Assembly: GCF_039533685.1 (NCBI RefSeq)
Contig: NZ_BAAATZ010000029.1
Coordinates: forward strand, 62,001-126,000
Length of the DNA stretch: 64,000 nucleotides
From: Actinocorallia aurantiaca
GTDB lineage: Bacteria; Actinomycetota; Actinomycetes; Streptosporangiales; Streptosporangiaceae
Direction of reading: 5' to 3'
The notes under the pieces were generated by a model. It was not told where the DNA came from and searched no databases. It worked only from the letters and a program-made list of their open reading frames with translations. Position numbers and translations under genes: made by a program. Shown piece after piece: positions 17,535 through 25,847 of the stretch (the stretch's first letter is position 1; every line of letters begins with the position of its first letter).

Positions 17535-18569
17535 ATGGCGATCCTGATTCGCGGAACCATCCTGTACCGCGTGAGGGATCTCGTCGCTGATCTCGGCGGG
17601 GACGGTGAGGCCGTGCTCCGGCGGTACGGCATCGATCCGGTCGCGACCGATGATTTCGCGCGCTACGTCTCCTATGTCGACGCTGCGGCGGTTCTGGGGC
17701 ATGCCGCTCGTCAGCTCGACTGTCCCGAGTTCGGCTTGCGCCTCGGTCTGTTGCAGGGCGTGGAATCCCTGGGGCCGTTGGGCGTCAGCCTGCGCAATGC
17801 CGAGACGGTCGGTGCCGCGGTCGGCAACGTGTGCCGTTTCCTCGGCAACATCGCACCGGCTGACACCGCGGAGCTCATCGAAGCCCAGGGTCCGGCGATC
17901 TACTCGTACTCCACGATGCTGCACGATGAGTTCGACCGTCGGCAGATGGTCGAGAAGAATCTGACGCTGGCGCTGCTGGCTTTCCGGCTCGTGGCCGGCG
18001 AGGACTTCACGCCGATCAAGGTCACGTTTCAGCACGAGCGGTCGGCGCCGCGGGATCGATACCGTGACGTCTTCGGCTGCCAGGTCGCGTTCGGTCAGGA
18101 GCACAACGGCATTCACTTCCCGAAGGCCTACCTCGGGCGCGGCGTCCGTGCTCGCGACCAGGCGGCGCTCGAGCTCGCCGAGGAGTACCTCGGCCGTCTG
18201 CGCCCGAGTGTCGCGTTGGCCGAGCATGTACGTGAGGTCACGCGGCGGTTGCTTCTGGGGCACGAGGTGGGGCTGAGGCAGGTGGCGCAGGCGCTGTCCG
18301 TCCATGAGCGGACCCTCCAACGCGAGCTGGCGGCTTCTGGGACGACCTTCGAGAGGATCCTCGACGAGGTGCGAAAGGCGATGGCCTGGGAGCTCGCCGC
18401 GACCGGCGTGCAGGCCGCTCAGATCGCCAGAGCACTGGGGTACGCCGAGCAGAGCGGCTTCACGCGGGCGTGTCGCCGCTGGTTCGGTGAATCGCCCCGG
18501 ACGCTCATCCGGCAGCGCGCAGGCGAGCCCCCGGAGCAACCGGTGGGACACGTCCGTCCTGCCGGCTGA
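17535..18569 (+). CDS. AraC-family transcriptional regulator (OruR/ArcB-type N-domain)
   Basis: A 344-residue regulator. Seen: an N-terminal arabinose-binding-like (OruR-type) domain (YVDAAAVLGHAARQLDCPEFGLRLG...) and a C-terminal AraC double helix-turn-helix (VREVTRRLLLGHEVGLRQVAQALSVHERTLQRELAASG... and IARALGYAEQSGFTRACRRWFGESPRTLIR). Family members activate adjacent genes when a ligand binds. It is followed by a 161-base gap with two direct repeats 21 bases apart (18637-18664) and then the hydrolase / metal-dependent hydrolase / reductase genes, its likely targets. Codon choice in this cassette (more CGT, GTC, GAG) looks slightly different from neighbouring catabolic genes. Confidence 0.9.
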   Translation: MAILIRGTILYRVRDLVADLGGDGEAVLRRYGIDPVATDDFARYVSYVDAAAVLGHAARQLDCPEFGLRLGLLQGVESLGPLGVSLRNAETVGAAVGNVCRFLGNIAPADTAELIEAQGPAIYSYSTMLHDEFDRRQMVEKNLTLALLAFRLVAGEDFTPIKVTFQHERSAPRDRYRDVFGCQVAFGQEHNGIHFPKAYLGRGVRARDQAALELAEEYLGRLRPSVALAEHVREVTRRLLLGHEVGLRQVAQALSVHERTLQRELAASGTTFERILDEVRKAMAWELAATGVQAAQIARALGYAEQSGFTRACRRWFGESPRTLIRQRAGEPPEQPVGHVRPAG

Positions 18570-18636
18570 ATCGGCGCCCAAGCCAGTGGAAAGCGACTTC
18601 CGGGAATGGCCCACGCGCCACATGGTGTCGCGCAAA

Positions 18637-18664
18637 GGTAAGTATTTGTCGCCTAAGGGTAAGT
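18637..18664 (+). promoter_or_regulatory. 21-bp-spaced direct repeats, probable AraC operator
   Basis: GGTAAGT at 18637-18643 and again at 18658-18664, exactly 21 bases (two helical turns) apart. Flanking bases also agree (13 of 18 positions over an 18-base alignment). AraC-type proteins bind such direct repeats. Located 67-94 bases before the hydrolase start at 18731. Confidence 0.55.
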
Positions 18665-18730
18665 CTGTGGCGGCGCTGCGCTGTGATGATCGTTGACGAG
18701 GTCGCACGGAATCACTCGCAGGGAGCTGAC

Positions 18731-19624
18731 ATGAACACCGACCCCGCATCCGGCGCCGATGAGGTGACGCGTTTCGCCGTCGCGACCGACGGGGTGAAGC
18801 TCGCCGTCCAGGAGCGGGGCGACGTCGCCCGGCAGACGGTCGTCCTCGTCCACGGGTTTCCCGACAACCGGTCCGTGTGGGCGCCGGTGGCCGAGCGGCT
18901 CGCCCGGGACTTCCACGTCGTCACCTACGACGTCCGTGGGACGGGCGATTCGGGTGCGCCGCGGAAACGCCGGGGGTACCGGATGGCGCAGCTCAGCGAG
19001 GATCTGGCGACGGTGATCGGACTGACGAGCCCGAACGCGCCGGTGCACCTCATGGCCCACGACTGGGGCTCGATCCAGACCTGGCACTCGGTGACGTCCC
19101 CGGCGTTCGCGGATCGAGTCCTGTCGTTCACCTCCGTCTCGGGACCGAGCCTGGACATGGCCGGTGTGTGGCTCAGGAAGGGGAGACGGTATCCGTCCGA
19201 CTTCCTGCGGCAATGCGCCGACTCCTGGTACATCTTCGCCTTTCAGGTGCCGTTCCTTCCGGAGTTCCTCGTCCGGCGAGGCGTGGTCGACGCGCTCGTG
19301 GCGCGCTCCGAGCGCATCGGCGCCCCGGCGACGCGGCACATGCCCGCCGGGCGTCGACCACGCCGAGACCTGATCAACGGAATCAACCTCTATCGCGCGA
19401 ACATCGGCTCCTTGATGTTCCCCAGGCCCCGGCGGGCGGTGTGCCCAGTGCAGATTCTCGCGCCGCTGGACGACGCGCACGTCACGGTGCCTCTCGCCCT
19501 CGGGGCACCACGGCCGTACGTCGACGACTTGCGGGTCGAGACGATCCCGGGCAACCACTGGGTCGTCGAGCAGGACCCGGCCCTGATCGCGGGTCGTTTC
19601 ACGCAGTTCATCACCACCTCATGA
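18731..19624 (+). CDS. Alpha/beta hydrolase (epoxide hydrolase / dehalogenase-like)
   Basis: A 297-residue alpha/beta-hydrolase. Seen: oxyanion-hole HGFPDN (residues 41-46), YDVRGTGDSG, and nucleophile elbow AHDWGS with Asp at about 111 in place of Ser, as in epoxide hydrolases and haloalkane dehalogenases. The C-terminal histidine is likely in GNHWVVEQDP. The ATG at 18731 is used because GGAGCTGAC precedes it and the earlier in-frame codons are unconserved. First structural gene behind the AraC regulator; its stop overlaps an ATG of the next gene. It would open an epoxide or hydrolyse an ester. Confidence 0.88.
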   Translation: MNTDPASGADEVTRFAVATDGVKLAVQERGDVARQTVVLVHGFPDNRSVWAPVAERLARDFHVVTYDVRGTGDSGAPRKRRGYRMAQLSEDLATVIGLTSPNAPVHLMAHDWGSIQTWHSVTSPAFADRVLSFTSVSGPSLDMAGVWLRKGRRYPSDFLRQCADSWYIFAFQVPFLPEFLVRRGVVDALVARSERIGAPATRHMPAGRRPRRDLINGINLYRANIGSLMFPRPRRAVCPVQILAPLDDAHVTVPLALGAPRPYVDDLRVETIPGNHWVVEQDPALIAGRFTQFITTS

Positions 19625-19647
19625 AGCACGAGAACGGAGATCGCACG

Positions 19648-20580
19648 ATGGCCACCGGTCACCTTCGCTCGAAGGAACCGAGCAAAGTCGCGCTCCACGC
19701 GCGCAACGTCAAGTTCGAATGGAGTGGTCTGCCGTTCGAATGGATCCCCGGCGAGCGGTTCGCCTCCCACTACATCAACGTCGTCCACCTCCTGCTCCCT
19801 GAGGGCGAGCGCTGGTTCGTGAAGGTCTTCAGCGAGATCCTGCCGCTCATCCACGACGATCAGCTGCACGAGGACGTCGTCGGCTTCATCGGCCAGGAAG
19901 GCGTCCACGCGGCCTCGCACCAGGGCGTCCAGGATTACTTCGCGGCCAACGGCCTCGACGTCAGGCCGTTCGTGTCCGAACTCGAGGCCACGTTCCGCAA
20001 GATCCTCGGAGACCGCGGTCTGGAGGGGCGCGCCAAGGAAGAGTGGTTGATCGAGCGTGTCGCCACGATCGCCGGCATCGAGCACTTGACGGCGGTGTTC
20101 GGGCACTGGGCCCTCAACTCCCCGAAGCTCGACCGGCTGGGGTCGAACGAGACGATGCTGGACCTGCTGCGCTGGCACGGCGCCGAAGAAGTCGAGCATC
20201 GCTGCGTCGCCTACGACGTTTTCACGCATGTCGACGGCCGCTACTGGCGCCGCGTCCGCACCTACGCCGTGGGAGCGACGCTCCTCTTCACGCTGTGGTG
20301 GCGCGGCACGAAGTACATGATGGCGAACGACCCGAGCATCACGATCAGCAGGCGTCCGCGGGCCGGTATGCTGCGGCTCCTTTCGGCGGAGGCGCGCCAC
20401 CTGGTCCCCGGGCTGTTCACGCTGGGCTGGGCTTCGTGGAAGTACCTCCTTCCCAACTACCACCCGTCCAAAGAAGGGTCGACGTCCCAGGCGGTGGCCT
20501 TCCTCGCGAAGTCGCCCGCCGCCATGCGGGCCGACGCGCTCGCCGAGGCCGGATCCGCTGTGGAAAGCGCCAGATCGTGA
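19648..20580 (+). CDS. Metal-dependent hydrolase (PF10118-type)
   Basis: A 310-residue protein of the family annotated as predicted metal-dependent hydrolase. Seen: NVKFEWSGLPFEWIPGERFASHYINVVHLLLPEGERWF at the start, QEGVHAASHQGVQDYF, a GIEHLTAVFGHWALN segment and LRWHGAEEVEHRCVAYDVF; the repeated H and E/H residues resemble a di-metal site in a helical bundle. An ATG at 19621 overlaps the previous stop, but the ATG at 19648 has GGAG eight bases upstream and is preferred. Usually found, as here, beside an AraC regulator and a PDR/VanB reductase, suggesting that the reductase feeds it electrons. The true reaction is unknown. Confidence 0.8.
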   Translation: MATGHLRSKEPSKVALHARNVKFEWSGLPFEWIPGERFASHYINVVHLLLPEGERWFVKVFSEILPLIHDDQLHEDVVGFIGQEGVHAASHQGVQDYFAANGLDVRPFVSELEATFRKILGDRGLEGRAKEEWLIERVATIAGIEHLTAVFGHWALNSPKLDRLGSNETMLDLLRWHGAEEVEHRCVAYDVFTHVDGRYWRRVRTYAVGATLLFTLWWRGTKYMMANDPSITISRRPRAGMLRLLSAEARHLVPGLFTLGWASWKYLLPNYHPSKEGSTSQAVAFLAKSPAAMRADALAEAGSAVESARS

Positions 20581-21695
20581 ACCGCTCGACCTCGTTCCCC
20601 GGTGAGGCCGAGGCGTCCAGCCGCCCTGCCCGCTTCAAACCCGGCACCGACATTCCCAGTGCGTTCGTCTACCGCTTCTTCGAGACGGTGGTCGACCGCT
20701 GGTGGATCAAGGCCGCGGACCGGGCCGCGCGCGACCGCGTCCCCGTGGCGCCTGTCGAGCGAGACCTGCGGGTCAGGGTCGAGCGCGTCGAACAGCTGAC
20801 CGATGACGTCCGCGCACTGTCGTTCGTGCGGACCGACGGCGCCCCGCTGTCCGCGTGGGACCCGGGAGCGCACGTCGACCTGCTCCTCCCGAGCGGTCGC
20901 ATGCGTCAGTACAGCCTCAACGGCGATCCCGACGACCTGGGCTCCTACCGCATCGCCGTACGCCGCATCGACGAGGGCCAGGGCGGTGGCGGGGGATCGG
21001 TCGAAGTCCACTCGCTTCAGGCCGGCCGGGAACTGACGCTCAAGGGGCCGCGCAACGCGTTCCCGTTCATCGCCTCGCCCAGCGGATACGTCTTCGTGGC
21101 CGGAGGAATCGGGATCACGCCGATCCTGCCGATGCTGCGCGACGCGGTGCGTCGTCGCGATCCGTACGTCCTCGTCTACACGGGCAGGACTCGCGAGTCG
21201 ATGCCGTTCCTCGACGAGCTGCGATCGCTCACCGGCGGTCACGAGGTCCATGTGTGGCCGGACGACGAGCACGGCGTTCCGGACGCCGCGTCCATCATCG
21301 ATCTCGCGCCACGGGGAGCGGCGCTCTACGCCTGCGGCCCGGCACCGATGATCGACGCGATCCGTGCCGCGATCCCGGATCCGCGGATCGACACGCTGCA
21401 CTATGAGCGCTTCAGCCCGCCGCCGGTCGTCGGCGGCAAGCCGTTCACCGTTCGGCTGGCCAACAGGGACACCGAGGTCCGGGTGGAGTCGGACGAGTCC
21501 GCGCTGAGCGCCGTGCGGCGCGTCCTCCCAGGCCAGGCCTACTCGTGCCGGCAGGGATTCTGCGGTACCTGCAGGGTCCGGGTGCTCGCAGGCAGGGTCG
21601 AGCACCGCGATCACGTCCTGACCGAGTCAGAACGTGAGGAGCACATGATTCTGTGCGTCTCCCGCGCCGAGGGCACGGTCTCCGTCGAGGCATGA
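20577..21695 (+). CDS. PDR/VanB-family oxidoreductase (FMN/NAD/2Fe-2S)
   Basis: A 372-residue phthalate-dioxygenase-reductase-type electron-transfer protein. Seen: an FMN-binding barrel with MRQYSLNGDPDD, an NAD domain with VAGGIGITPILPM and LYACGPAPMID, and a C-terminal plant-type ferredoxin domain with C-x4-C-x2-C in YSCRQGFCGTCRVRV plus a fourth Cys in MILCVS. It passes electrons from NADH to an oxygenase. The GTG start overlaps the stop of the metal-dependent hydrolase gene (GTGA). The partner may be that adjacent protein, or the reductase-less Rieske oxygenase at 36.2-37.6 kb. Confidence 0.92.
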   Translation: MNRSTSFPGEAEASSRPARFKPGTDIPSAFVYRFFETVVDRWWIKAADRAARDRVPVAPVERDLRVRVERVEQLTDDVRALSFVRTDGAPLSAWDPGAHVDLLLPSGRMRQYSLNGDPDDLGSYRIAVRRIDEGQGGGGGSVEVHSLQAGRELTLKGPRNAFPFIASPSGYVFVAGGIGITPILPMLRDAVRRRDPYVLVYTGRTRESMPFLDELRSLTGGHEVHVWPDDEHGVPDAASIIDLAPRGAALYACGPAPMIDAIRAAIPDPRIDTLHYERFSPPPVVGGKPFTVRLANRDTEVRVESDESALSAVRRVLPGQAYSCRQGFCGTCRVRVLAGRVEHRDHVLTESEREEHMILCVSRAEGTVSVEA

Positions 21696-21714
21696 TCGGA
21701 TGCCGCGTTCGCGG

Positions 21715-22206
21715 TCAGTCTCGTGGAGGACGCCAGTCGGGGTTGAGGCGGACGCCCAGCTCCTCCAGCTCCACGCGGTGGCCGGAGTCGCTGCGCAGTT
21801 CGACGGTGACCGCCTCGCCGGTTTCGTGTTCGACATAGAGGAGCGGCGGGGTGTCGTCCTGGAAGTACTTGTCGCCCCATTGCATCAGGCCGAGAACGGC
21901 GGGGAGCAGGTCGCGGCCCATCTCGGTGATGCCGTACTCGTCACGGGTCCGGCCGCCCTCGTCGCGGTAGGGGCGCTTGGCGAGCAGGCCCGCCTCGGTG
22001 AGATGGCGCAGCTGCTGGGCGGCGATCCGTTCGGTGACGCCGATGCGGCGGGCGAAGGCGCTGAAGCGGGTGGTGCCGTAGTAGGCCTCGCGCAGGATCA
22101 GCAGAGCCGAGCGGGTGCCGACGATCTCGAGCGCCTTCACCAGCGAGCAGTGGTCCGGCTTCCAGGAGCCGAGATCGGCCAGCGGGCCTTCCATCACAGC
22201 GGACAT
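21715..22206 (-). CDS. HxlR-family winged-helix regulator
   Basis: A 163-residue MarR-like HxlR regulator. Seen: CSLVKALEIVGTRSALLILREAYYGTTRFSAFARRIGVTERIAAQQLRHLTEAGLLAKRPY (about residues 19-80), the characteristic winged helix, and a C-terminal extension with a VEHETGE segment. Divergent from the MFS transporter. The 89 bases between them hold three copies of GTATAGTCAG, which it very likely binds. The usual logic is repression of the efflux gene, relieved by a ligand. Confidence 0.92.
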   Translation of the reverse strand: MSAVMEGPLADLGSWKPDHCSLVKALEIVGTRSALLILREAYYGTTRFSAFARRIGVTERIAAQQLRHLTEAGLLAKRPYRDEGGRTRDEYGITEMGRDLLPAVLGLMQWGDKYFQDDTPPLLYVEHETGEAVTVELRSDSGHRVELEELGVRLNPDWRPPRD

Positions 22207-22238
22207 GCCCCGACTCTACCGGCGATGACTTCACCCAT

Positions 22239-22278
22239 GTATAGTCAGCGCTTCCTGACTATACAAAAGTATAGTCAG
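22239..22278. promoter_or_regulatory. Triple GTATAGTCAG operator between hxlR-like gene and MFS gene
   Basis: Three identical 10-base half-sites: 22239-22248 (plus), 22255-22264 (minus) and 22269-22278 (plus). The first two pair around a 6-base spacer; the last two form CTGACTATAC-AAAA-GTATAGTCAG. The overlapping palindromes share the middle half-site. Confidence 0.8.
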
Positions 22279-22295
22279 CCTGGAGGGGAGTGCCC

Positions 22296-23687
22296 GTGTC
22301 CTCGGAATCATCGGTGCCGACGAGGGAACGCGACCGGTCGGCCGCGATCGTGCTCGTGCTCTGCGCCGCGGCGTTCATGGCGATGCTCGACGTCTTCGTG
22401 GTCAACGTCGCCTTCACCGACCTCGCCGCGGACTTCTGCGGATCGTCGCTCGCCGATCTCAGCTGGGTGCTCAACGGCTACACCATCGTCTATGCCGCGC
22501 TGCTGATCCCGGCCGGACGCCTGGCCGACCGGCATGGCCGCAAGGCCGGATTCCTGGTCGGGCTCGCGGTGTTCACCCTGGCCAGCGCCGCCTGCGCCGC
22601 CGCGCCCTCGCTCTGGTGGCTGGTCGCGTTCCGGGTGCTCCAGGCCGCAGGAGCCGCGGCCCTCACCCCGACCAGCCTGGGACTGCTGCTCACCGCGCTG
22701 CCCGCCGAACGGCGCGCGGGGGCGGTGAAGGTCTGGGCGACCACGAGCTCCTTCGCCGGGGCGGTCGGTCCCGTGGTCGGCGGCGCGCTGGTCGGGCTGT
22801 CCTGGCGGTGGGTCTTCCTGATCAATCTGCCGGTCGGGATCGCGGCCTTCGTCTGGGCGCGGCGGCTGGTCCCCGACTCGCGGGACGCCTCCTCGCCGAT
22901 GCCCGACCTGCTCGGCGCGGCGGTGCTCGCCCTCGCGATCGGCGGCGCCGCGCTCGGACTCGTGAAGGGCGGGGAGCGGGGCTGGGACGACGCCGCGACG
23001 CTGGGCGCCTTCGCCGTCGCGGCGGCCGGGACCGGCGTCTTCGTCCGGCGGAGCCTGCGGCATCCCGCTCCCGTCGTCGATCCCGCGCTGTTCCGGGTGC
23101 CGAGCTTCGTCTGGGCCAACACCACGGCACTGGTGTTCTGCACGGCGTTCGGCGCGTCCTTCCCCTGCGTCGTGCTGTGGCTCGAGAACGCGGGCGGGTT
23201 CAGCGCGATCGAGACCGGTCTGGCGATCGTGCCCGGACCTCTCATGGTCATGATCTTCGCGGCCGTCGGACAGCGGCCGGCGCGACGCGTCCCGACGGGC
23301 GTCCTGGTCGCCGCCGGGAACCTGCTGTTCTTCGCGGGCGCGGCGCTGCTGGCGCTCAGCACCTCCGCGGACGTGCGCTACGCGACGCAGATCCTGCCCG
23401 GCTGGATGATCATCGGCGTCGGGATCGGCCTGGCGCTGCCCAGCCTGCTCGCCGCGGCGACCACGGGGCTTCCTCCCGCACAGGCCGCGACCGGCAGCGC
23501 CGTGGTCAACACCAGCCGCCAGCTCGGCTATGTGCTGGGCGTCGCGATCCTCGTCGCGATTCTCGGCTCCCTCGACGCCGACGACGCGCACTCGGCCTTC
23601 CAGCACGGCTGGTGGTTCATCGCGGGGGCGGCCGCGCTCAGCGCCGTCACCGCCCTCGGCATCACCCCCCGGAAGGCCGGAGCATGA
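22296..23687 (+). CDS. MFS transporter, DHA2-type (14 TM) drug/metabolite efflux
   Basis: A 463-residue integral membrane protein. Seen: the DHA2 start VLCAAAFMAMLDVFVVNVAFTDL, motif A GRLADRHGRKAGFLVG, motif C-like SFAGAVGPVVGGALVGLSWRWVFLINLPVG, and about 14 hydrophobic helices. A proton-driven exporter of small hydrophobic compounds. GTG at 22296 is chosen since GGAGG lies nine bases upstream; a GTG at 22290 is only three bases from it. Controlled by the divergent HxlR regulator through the triple operator. Its stop overlaps the GNAT start. Confidence 0.92.
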   Translation: MSSESSVPTRERDRSAAIVLVLCAAAFMAMLDVFVVNVAFTDLAADFCGSSLADLSWVLNGYTIVYAALLIPAGRLADRHGRKAGFLVGLAVFTLASAACAAAPSLWWLVAFRVLQAAGAAALTPTSLGLLLTALPAERRAGAVKVWATTSSFAGAVGPVVGGALVGLSWRWVFLINLPVGIAAFVWARRLVPDSRDASSPMPDLLGAAVLALAIGGAALGLVKGGERGWDDAATLGAFAVAAAGTGVFVRRSLRHPAPVVDPALFRVPSFVWANTTALVFCTAFGASFPCVVLWLENAGGFSAIETGLAIVPGPLMVMIFAAVGQRPARRVPTGVLVAAGNLLFFAGAALLALSTSADVRYATQILPGWMIIGVGIGLALPSLLAAATTGLPPAQAATGSAVVNTSRQLGYVLGVAILVAILGSLDADDAHSAFQHGWWFIAGAAALSAVTALGITPRKAGA

Positions 23688-24328
23688 AGGAGTCCGATCT
23701 CGTGATCCGCCCCTACCGGGCAGACGACCTCGAAGGCGTCCGCGCCATGTCGGACCGGCTGTCGTCCGCCAGCCTCTACCAGCGCTTCTTCGTCGGCACG
23801 CCGCGGCTCCCCGACTCCTACCTGCGCTCGCTGTCCACCGTCGACCACCGCGGTCGAGTGGTGCTCCTCGCCGTGTCCGCGGCGGGCGTCCACGCGATCG
23901 CCGAGTACATCCGCGACGCCGCCGATCCGGCGACGTCCGAACTGGCCTTCCTCGTCACCGACCCATGGCAGCGGCGCGGCCTCTCCCGCCCCCTGCTCAT
24001 GAGGCTCGCGACCATCGCGGCGTCGGCGGGCGTCACCCGGTTCAGGGCCGACGTCCTCCCGGAGAACAGCGCGGCCCGGGCCGCGATCCGGCGCTACCAC
24101 CCCGGTTCCACGTTCACCCGCCTCCCCGACAGCCTCTACCGCTACGAGTTCCCTCCCCTTGACCATCGAGACCACGAAGACCCGCGCGGACGTGAGGCGG
24201 CACCGCAGGGTCGGACCCCAGGCCCTCGGCCATTCTGGCCAAAGACCACCGATCCCTTGACCTCAGGCCGCTGGTCTCGGGGAGGTCAGCTGTTCTTGAA
24301 GGGGTTGAAGGTGCGTCCTGCGAGGTAG
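23684..24328 (+). CDS. GNAT-family N-acetyltransferase
   Basis: A 214-residue acetyltransferase. Seen: VIRPYRADDLEGVRAMSDRLSSASLYQRFF at the start, FLVTDPWQRRGLSRPLLMRLATIAAS with the acetyl-CoA-binding Q/R-x-x-G-x pattern (about residue 95), and VLPENSAARAAIRRY. Start overlaps the MFS stop (ATGA). After the fold ends near residue 163, a basic, proline-rich tail runs on into and over the 3' end of the convergent SDR gene (43 bases of overlap), so the natural C-terminus may carry an unconserved extension. It may modify the exported compound. Confidence 0.82.
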   Translation: MKESDLVIRPYRADDLEGVRAMSDRLSSASLYQRFFVGTPRLPDSYLRSLSTVDHRGRVVLLAVSAAGVHAIAEYIRDAADPATSELAFLVTDPWQRRGLSRPLLMRLATIAASAGVTRFRADVLPENSAARAAIRRYHPGSTFTRLPDSLYRYEFPPLDHRDHEDPRGREAAPQGRTPGPRPFWPKTTDPLTSGRWSRGGQLFLKGLKVRPAR

Positions 24329-25086
24329 CCCAGGCGGATGGGCAGGGGTTTCATGGCGGCGGCGGAGATCTTGTTGACGAGGCCGGGGATGCACACGGGT
24401 TTGCCGTTCTGGACGGCTTGCCAGCCTTCGGTCACGACGGCTTCGGGTTGCTGCCACAGGATGCGGGGGAGGCGGTTGGCTTTGTCGCGGGTGCCCATGA
24501 CGTCGTGGAATTCGGTGTGGGTGAAGCCGGGGCACAGGGCGGTGACGTGGATGCCGTGCGGTTTGAGCTCCATGTCGAGGGCCTGGGAGGTGTTGAGAAC
24601 GTAGGACTTGATGCCGGTGTAGAGGAGGCTCGCGGCGGGTGGTGCGAATGCGGCGACGGAGGACAGGTTGACGATGCGGCCCCAGCGGCGTTTCTTCATG
24701 CCGGGAATGACCAGATGGGCGAGTTCGGTCTGGGCGGTCACCATCAGCTGGATCTCCCCGGCCAGGGCGTCCCAGGGGGTGTCGGCGAACGCGGTCTTGC
24801 CCGACAGTCCGGCGTTGTTGATGAGGACGTCGATGTCCAAGCCCTGGGCGTTCGCGTAGTCCATGATCGCCTTGGGGGCGGCGGGGTCGGTGAGGTCGGC
24901 GGCGAACACCTCGTAGCGCCGCCCGCCGTGCCGCCGGGTCAGCTCCGCGGCCAGCTCCTGGAGGCGGTCGGTGCGGCGGGCGACCAGCAGGAGCTGGTAG
25001 CCGCGGGCGGCCAGGTGGCGGGCGAAGGTCGCGCCGATGCCTGCGGAGGCGCCGGTGATGAGCGCGGTGCGGGGGGTGGTGGTCAT
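24286..25086 (-). CDS. SDR family oxidoreductase
   Basis: A 266-residue SDR of the DltE/YqjQ-like group. Seen: TALITGASAGIGATFARHLAARG, NNAGLSGKTAF, NLSSVAAFAPPAASLLYTGIKSY with the Ser and YxxxK, and CPGFTHTEFHDVMG. The C-terminus (GYLAGRTFNPFKNS) suggests membrane contact, as in lipid-acting relatives. Its ATG overlaps the stop of the saccharopine-dehydrogenase-like gene. Third gene of a cassette controlled by the divergent TetR at 26504. Substrate unknown. Confidence 0.9.
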   Translation of the reverse strand: MTTTPRTALITGASAGIGATFARHLAARGYQLLLVARRTDRLQELAAELTRRHGGRRYEVFAADLTDPAAPKAIMDYANAQGLDIDVLINNAGLSGKTAFADTPWDALAGEIQLMVTAQTELAHLVIPGMKKRRWGRIVNLSSVAAFAPPAASLLYTGIKSYVLNTSQALDMELKPHGIHVTALCPGFTHTEFHDVMGTRDKANRLPRILWQQPEAVVTEGWQAVQNGKPVCIPGLVNKISAAAMKPLPIRLGYLAGRTFNPFKNS

Positions 25087-25847
25087 GTGGGGGTTCCTTC
25101 GGTCGGGTTGATGGTGAGGGGGCCGCTGCCGGGGAGCCGGGTGATGAGGTCGGCGCCGAACAGGGTCGCGGGTGTGTGCGCGCCGGGCCGGACGGCGGGG
25201 GCGGCGAGGAGCTCGGTGACGGCGGCGAGGGTGCCGTCGATGGTGAGGCGGTAGGGGTTGGCCGTGGTGATGCGGGCGGTGCGTCGGCCCAGAGGGATCG
25301 GGGTGATCCGGCCGTCGATGCGGGCGCGGCCTCCGGCGGCCATCCCGTCCAGGATCGTCTTGACCGTCCCCGGGGACAGCGCCAGCGGCAGGTCGAACCC
25401 GAGCCGCAGGTGGGTGGCCTCGGGCATGGCCTGGTGGAGGGCGGCGGCGAGGCAGTCGGTGGGGATGACGTCGAACCCGACTCCGGGACAGACCACGACA
25501 CCGGCGGTGCGGGCCTGGGCGTCGATCTCGCGGGCGTAGGCGAAGACGTCCATCTCGCCGGTGATGTCGAGGTAGTGGGTGCGGGTGCGCACGCACGCGT
25601 CGATCATCGGGGCCGCCGTCACCGAGAACGGCCCGGCGCAGTGCAGCACCACGTCGATGTCGGACAGCTGCGCGTCGGCGTCGCGCAGGTCGAAGATCCG
25701 GTAGTCCAGGCCGAGGTCCTCGGCCAGCGGCTTGACGGCGGGAAGGTTCCGGCCGGCGAGGACCGGCGCCAGGCCCCTCTTGCGGGCCTCCCGGGCGATC
25801 AGCTCACCCGTATAGCCGTTGGCGCCGTGCAGCAGCCACCTCGTCAC
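25083..25847 (-). CDS. Saccharopine-dehydrogenase-like NAD(P)-binding protein (short)
   Basis: 254 residues. Seen: an N-terminal Rossmann turn LLHGANGYTGELIAREA, VLAGRNLPAVKPLA, VLHCAGPFSVTAAPMIDACV, THYLDITGE, and GVGFDVIPTDCLAAAL. This is the hallmark order of trans-acting enoyl reductase / saccharopine dehydrogenase-fold oxidoreductases acting on lipids. Family members usually run about 340-420 residues; this one stops soon after the second domain begins, and its stop overlaps the SDR start (ATGA). No frameshift remnant is obvious. Coupled to the unknown gene upstream by another ATGA. Confidence 0.8.
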   Translation of the reverse strand: MTRWLLHGANGYTGELIAREARKRGLAPVLAGRNLPAVKPLAEDLGLDYRIFDLRDADAQLSDIDVVLHCAGPFSVTAAPMIDACVRTRTHYLDITGEMDVFAYAREIDAQARTAGVVVCPGVGFDVIPTDCLAAALHQAMPEATHLRLGFDLPLALSPGTVKTILDGMAAGGRARIDGRITPIPLGRRTARITTANPYRLTIDGTLAAVTELLAAPAVRPGAHTPATLFGADLITRLPGSGPLTINPTEGTPT

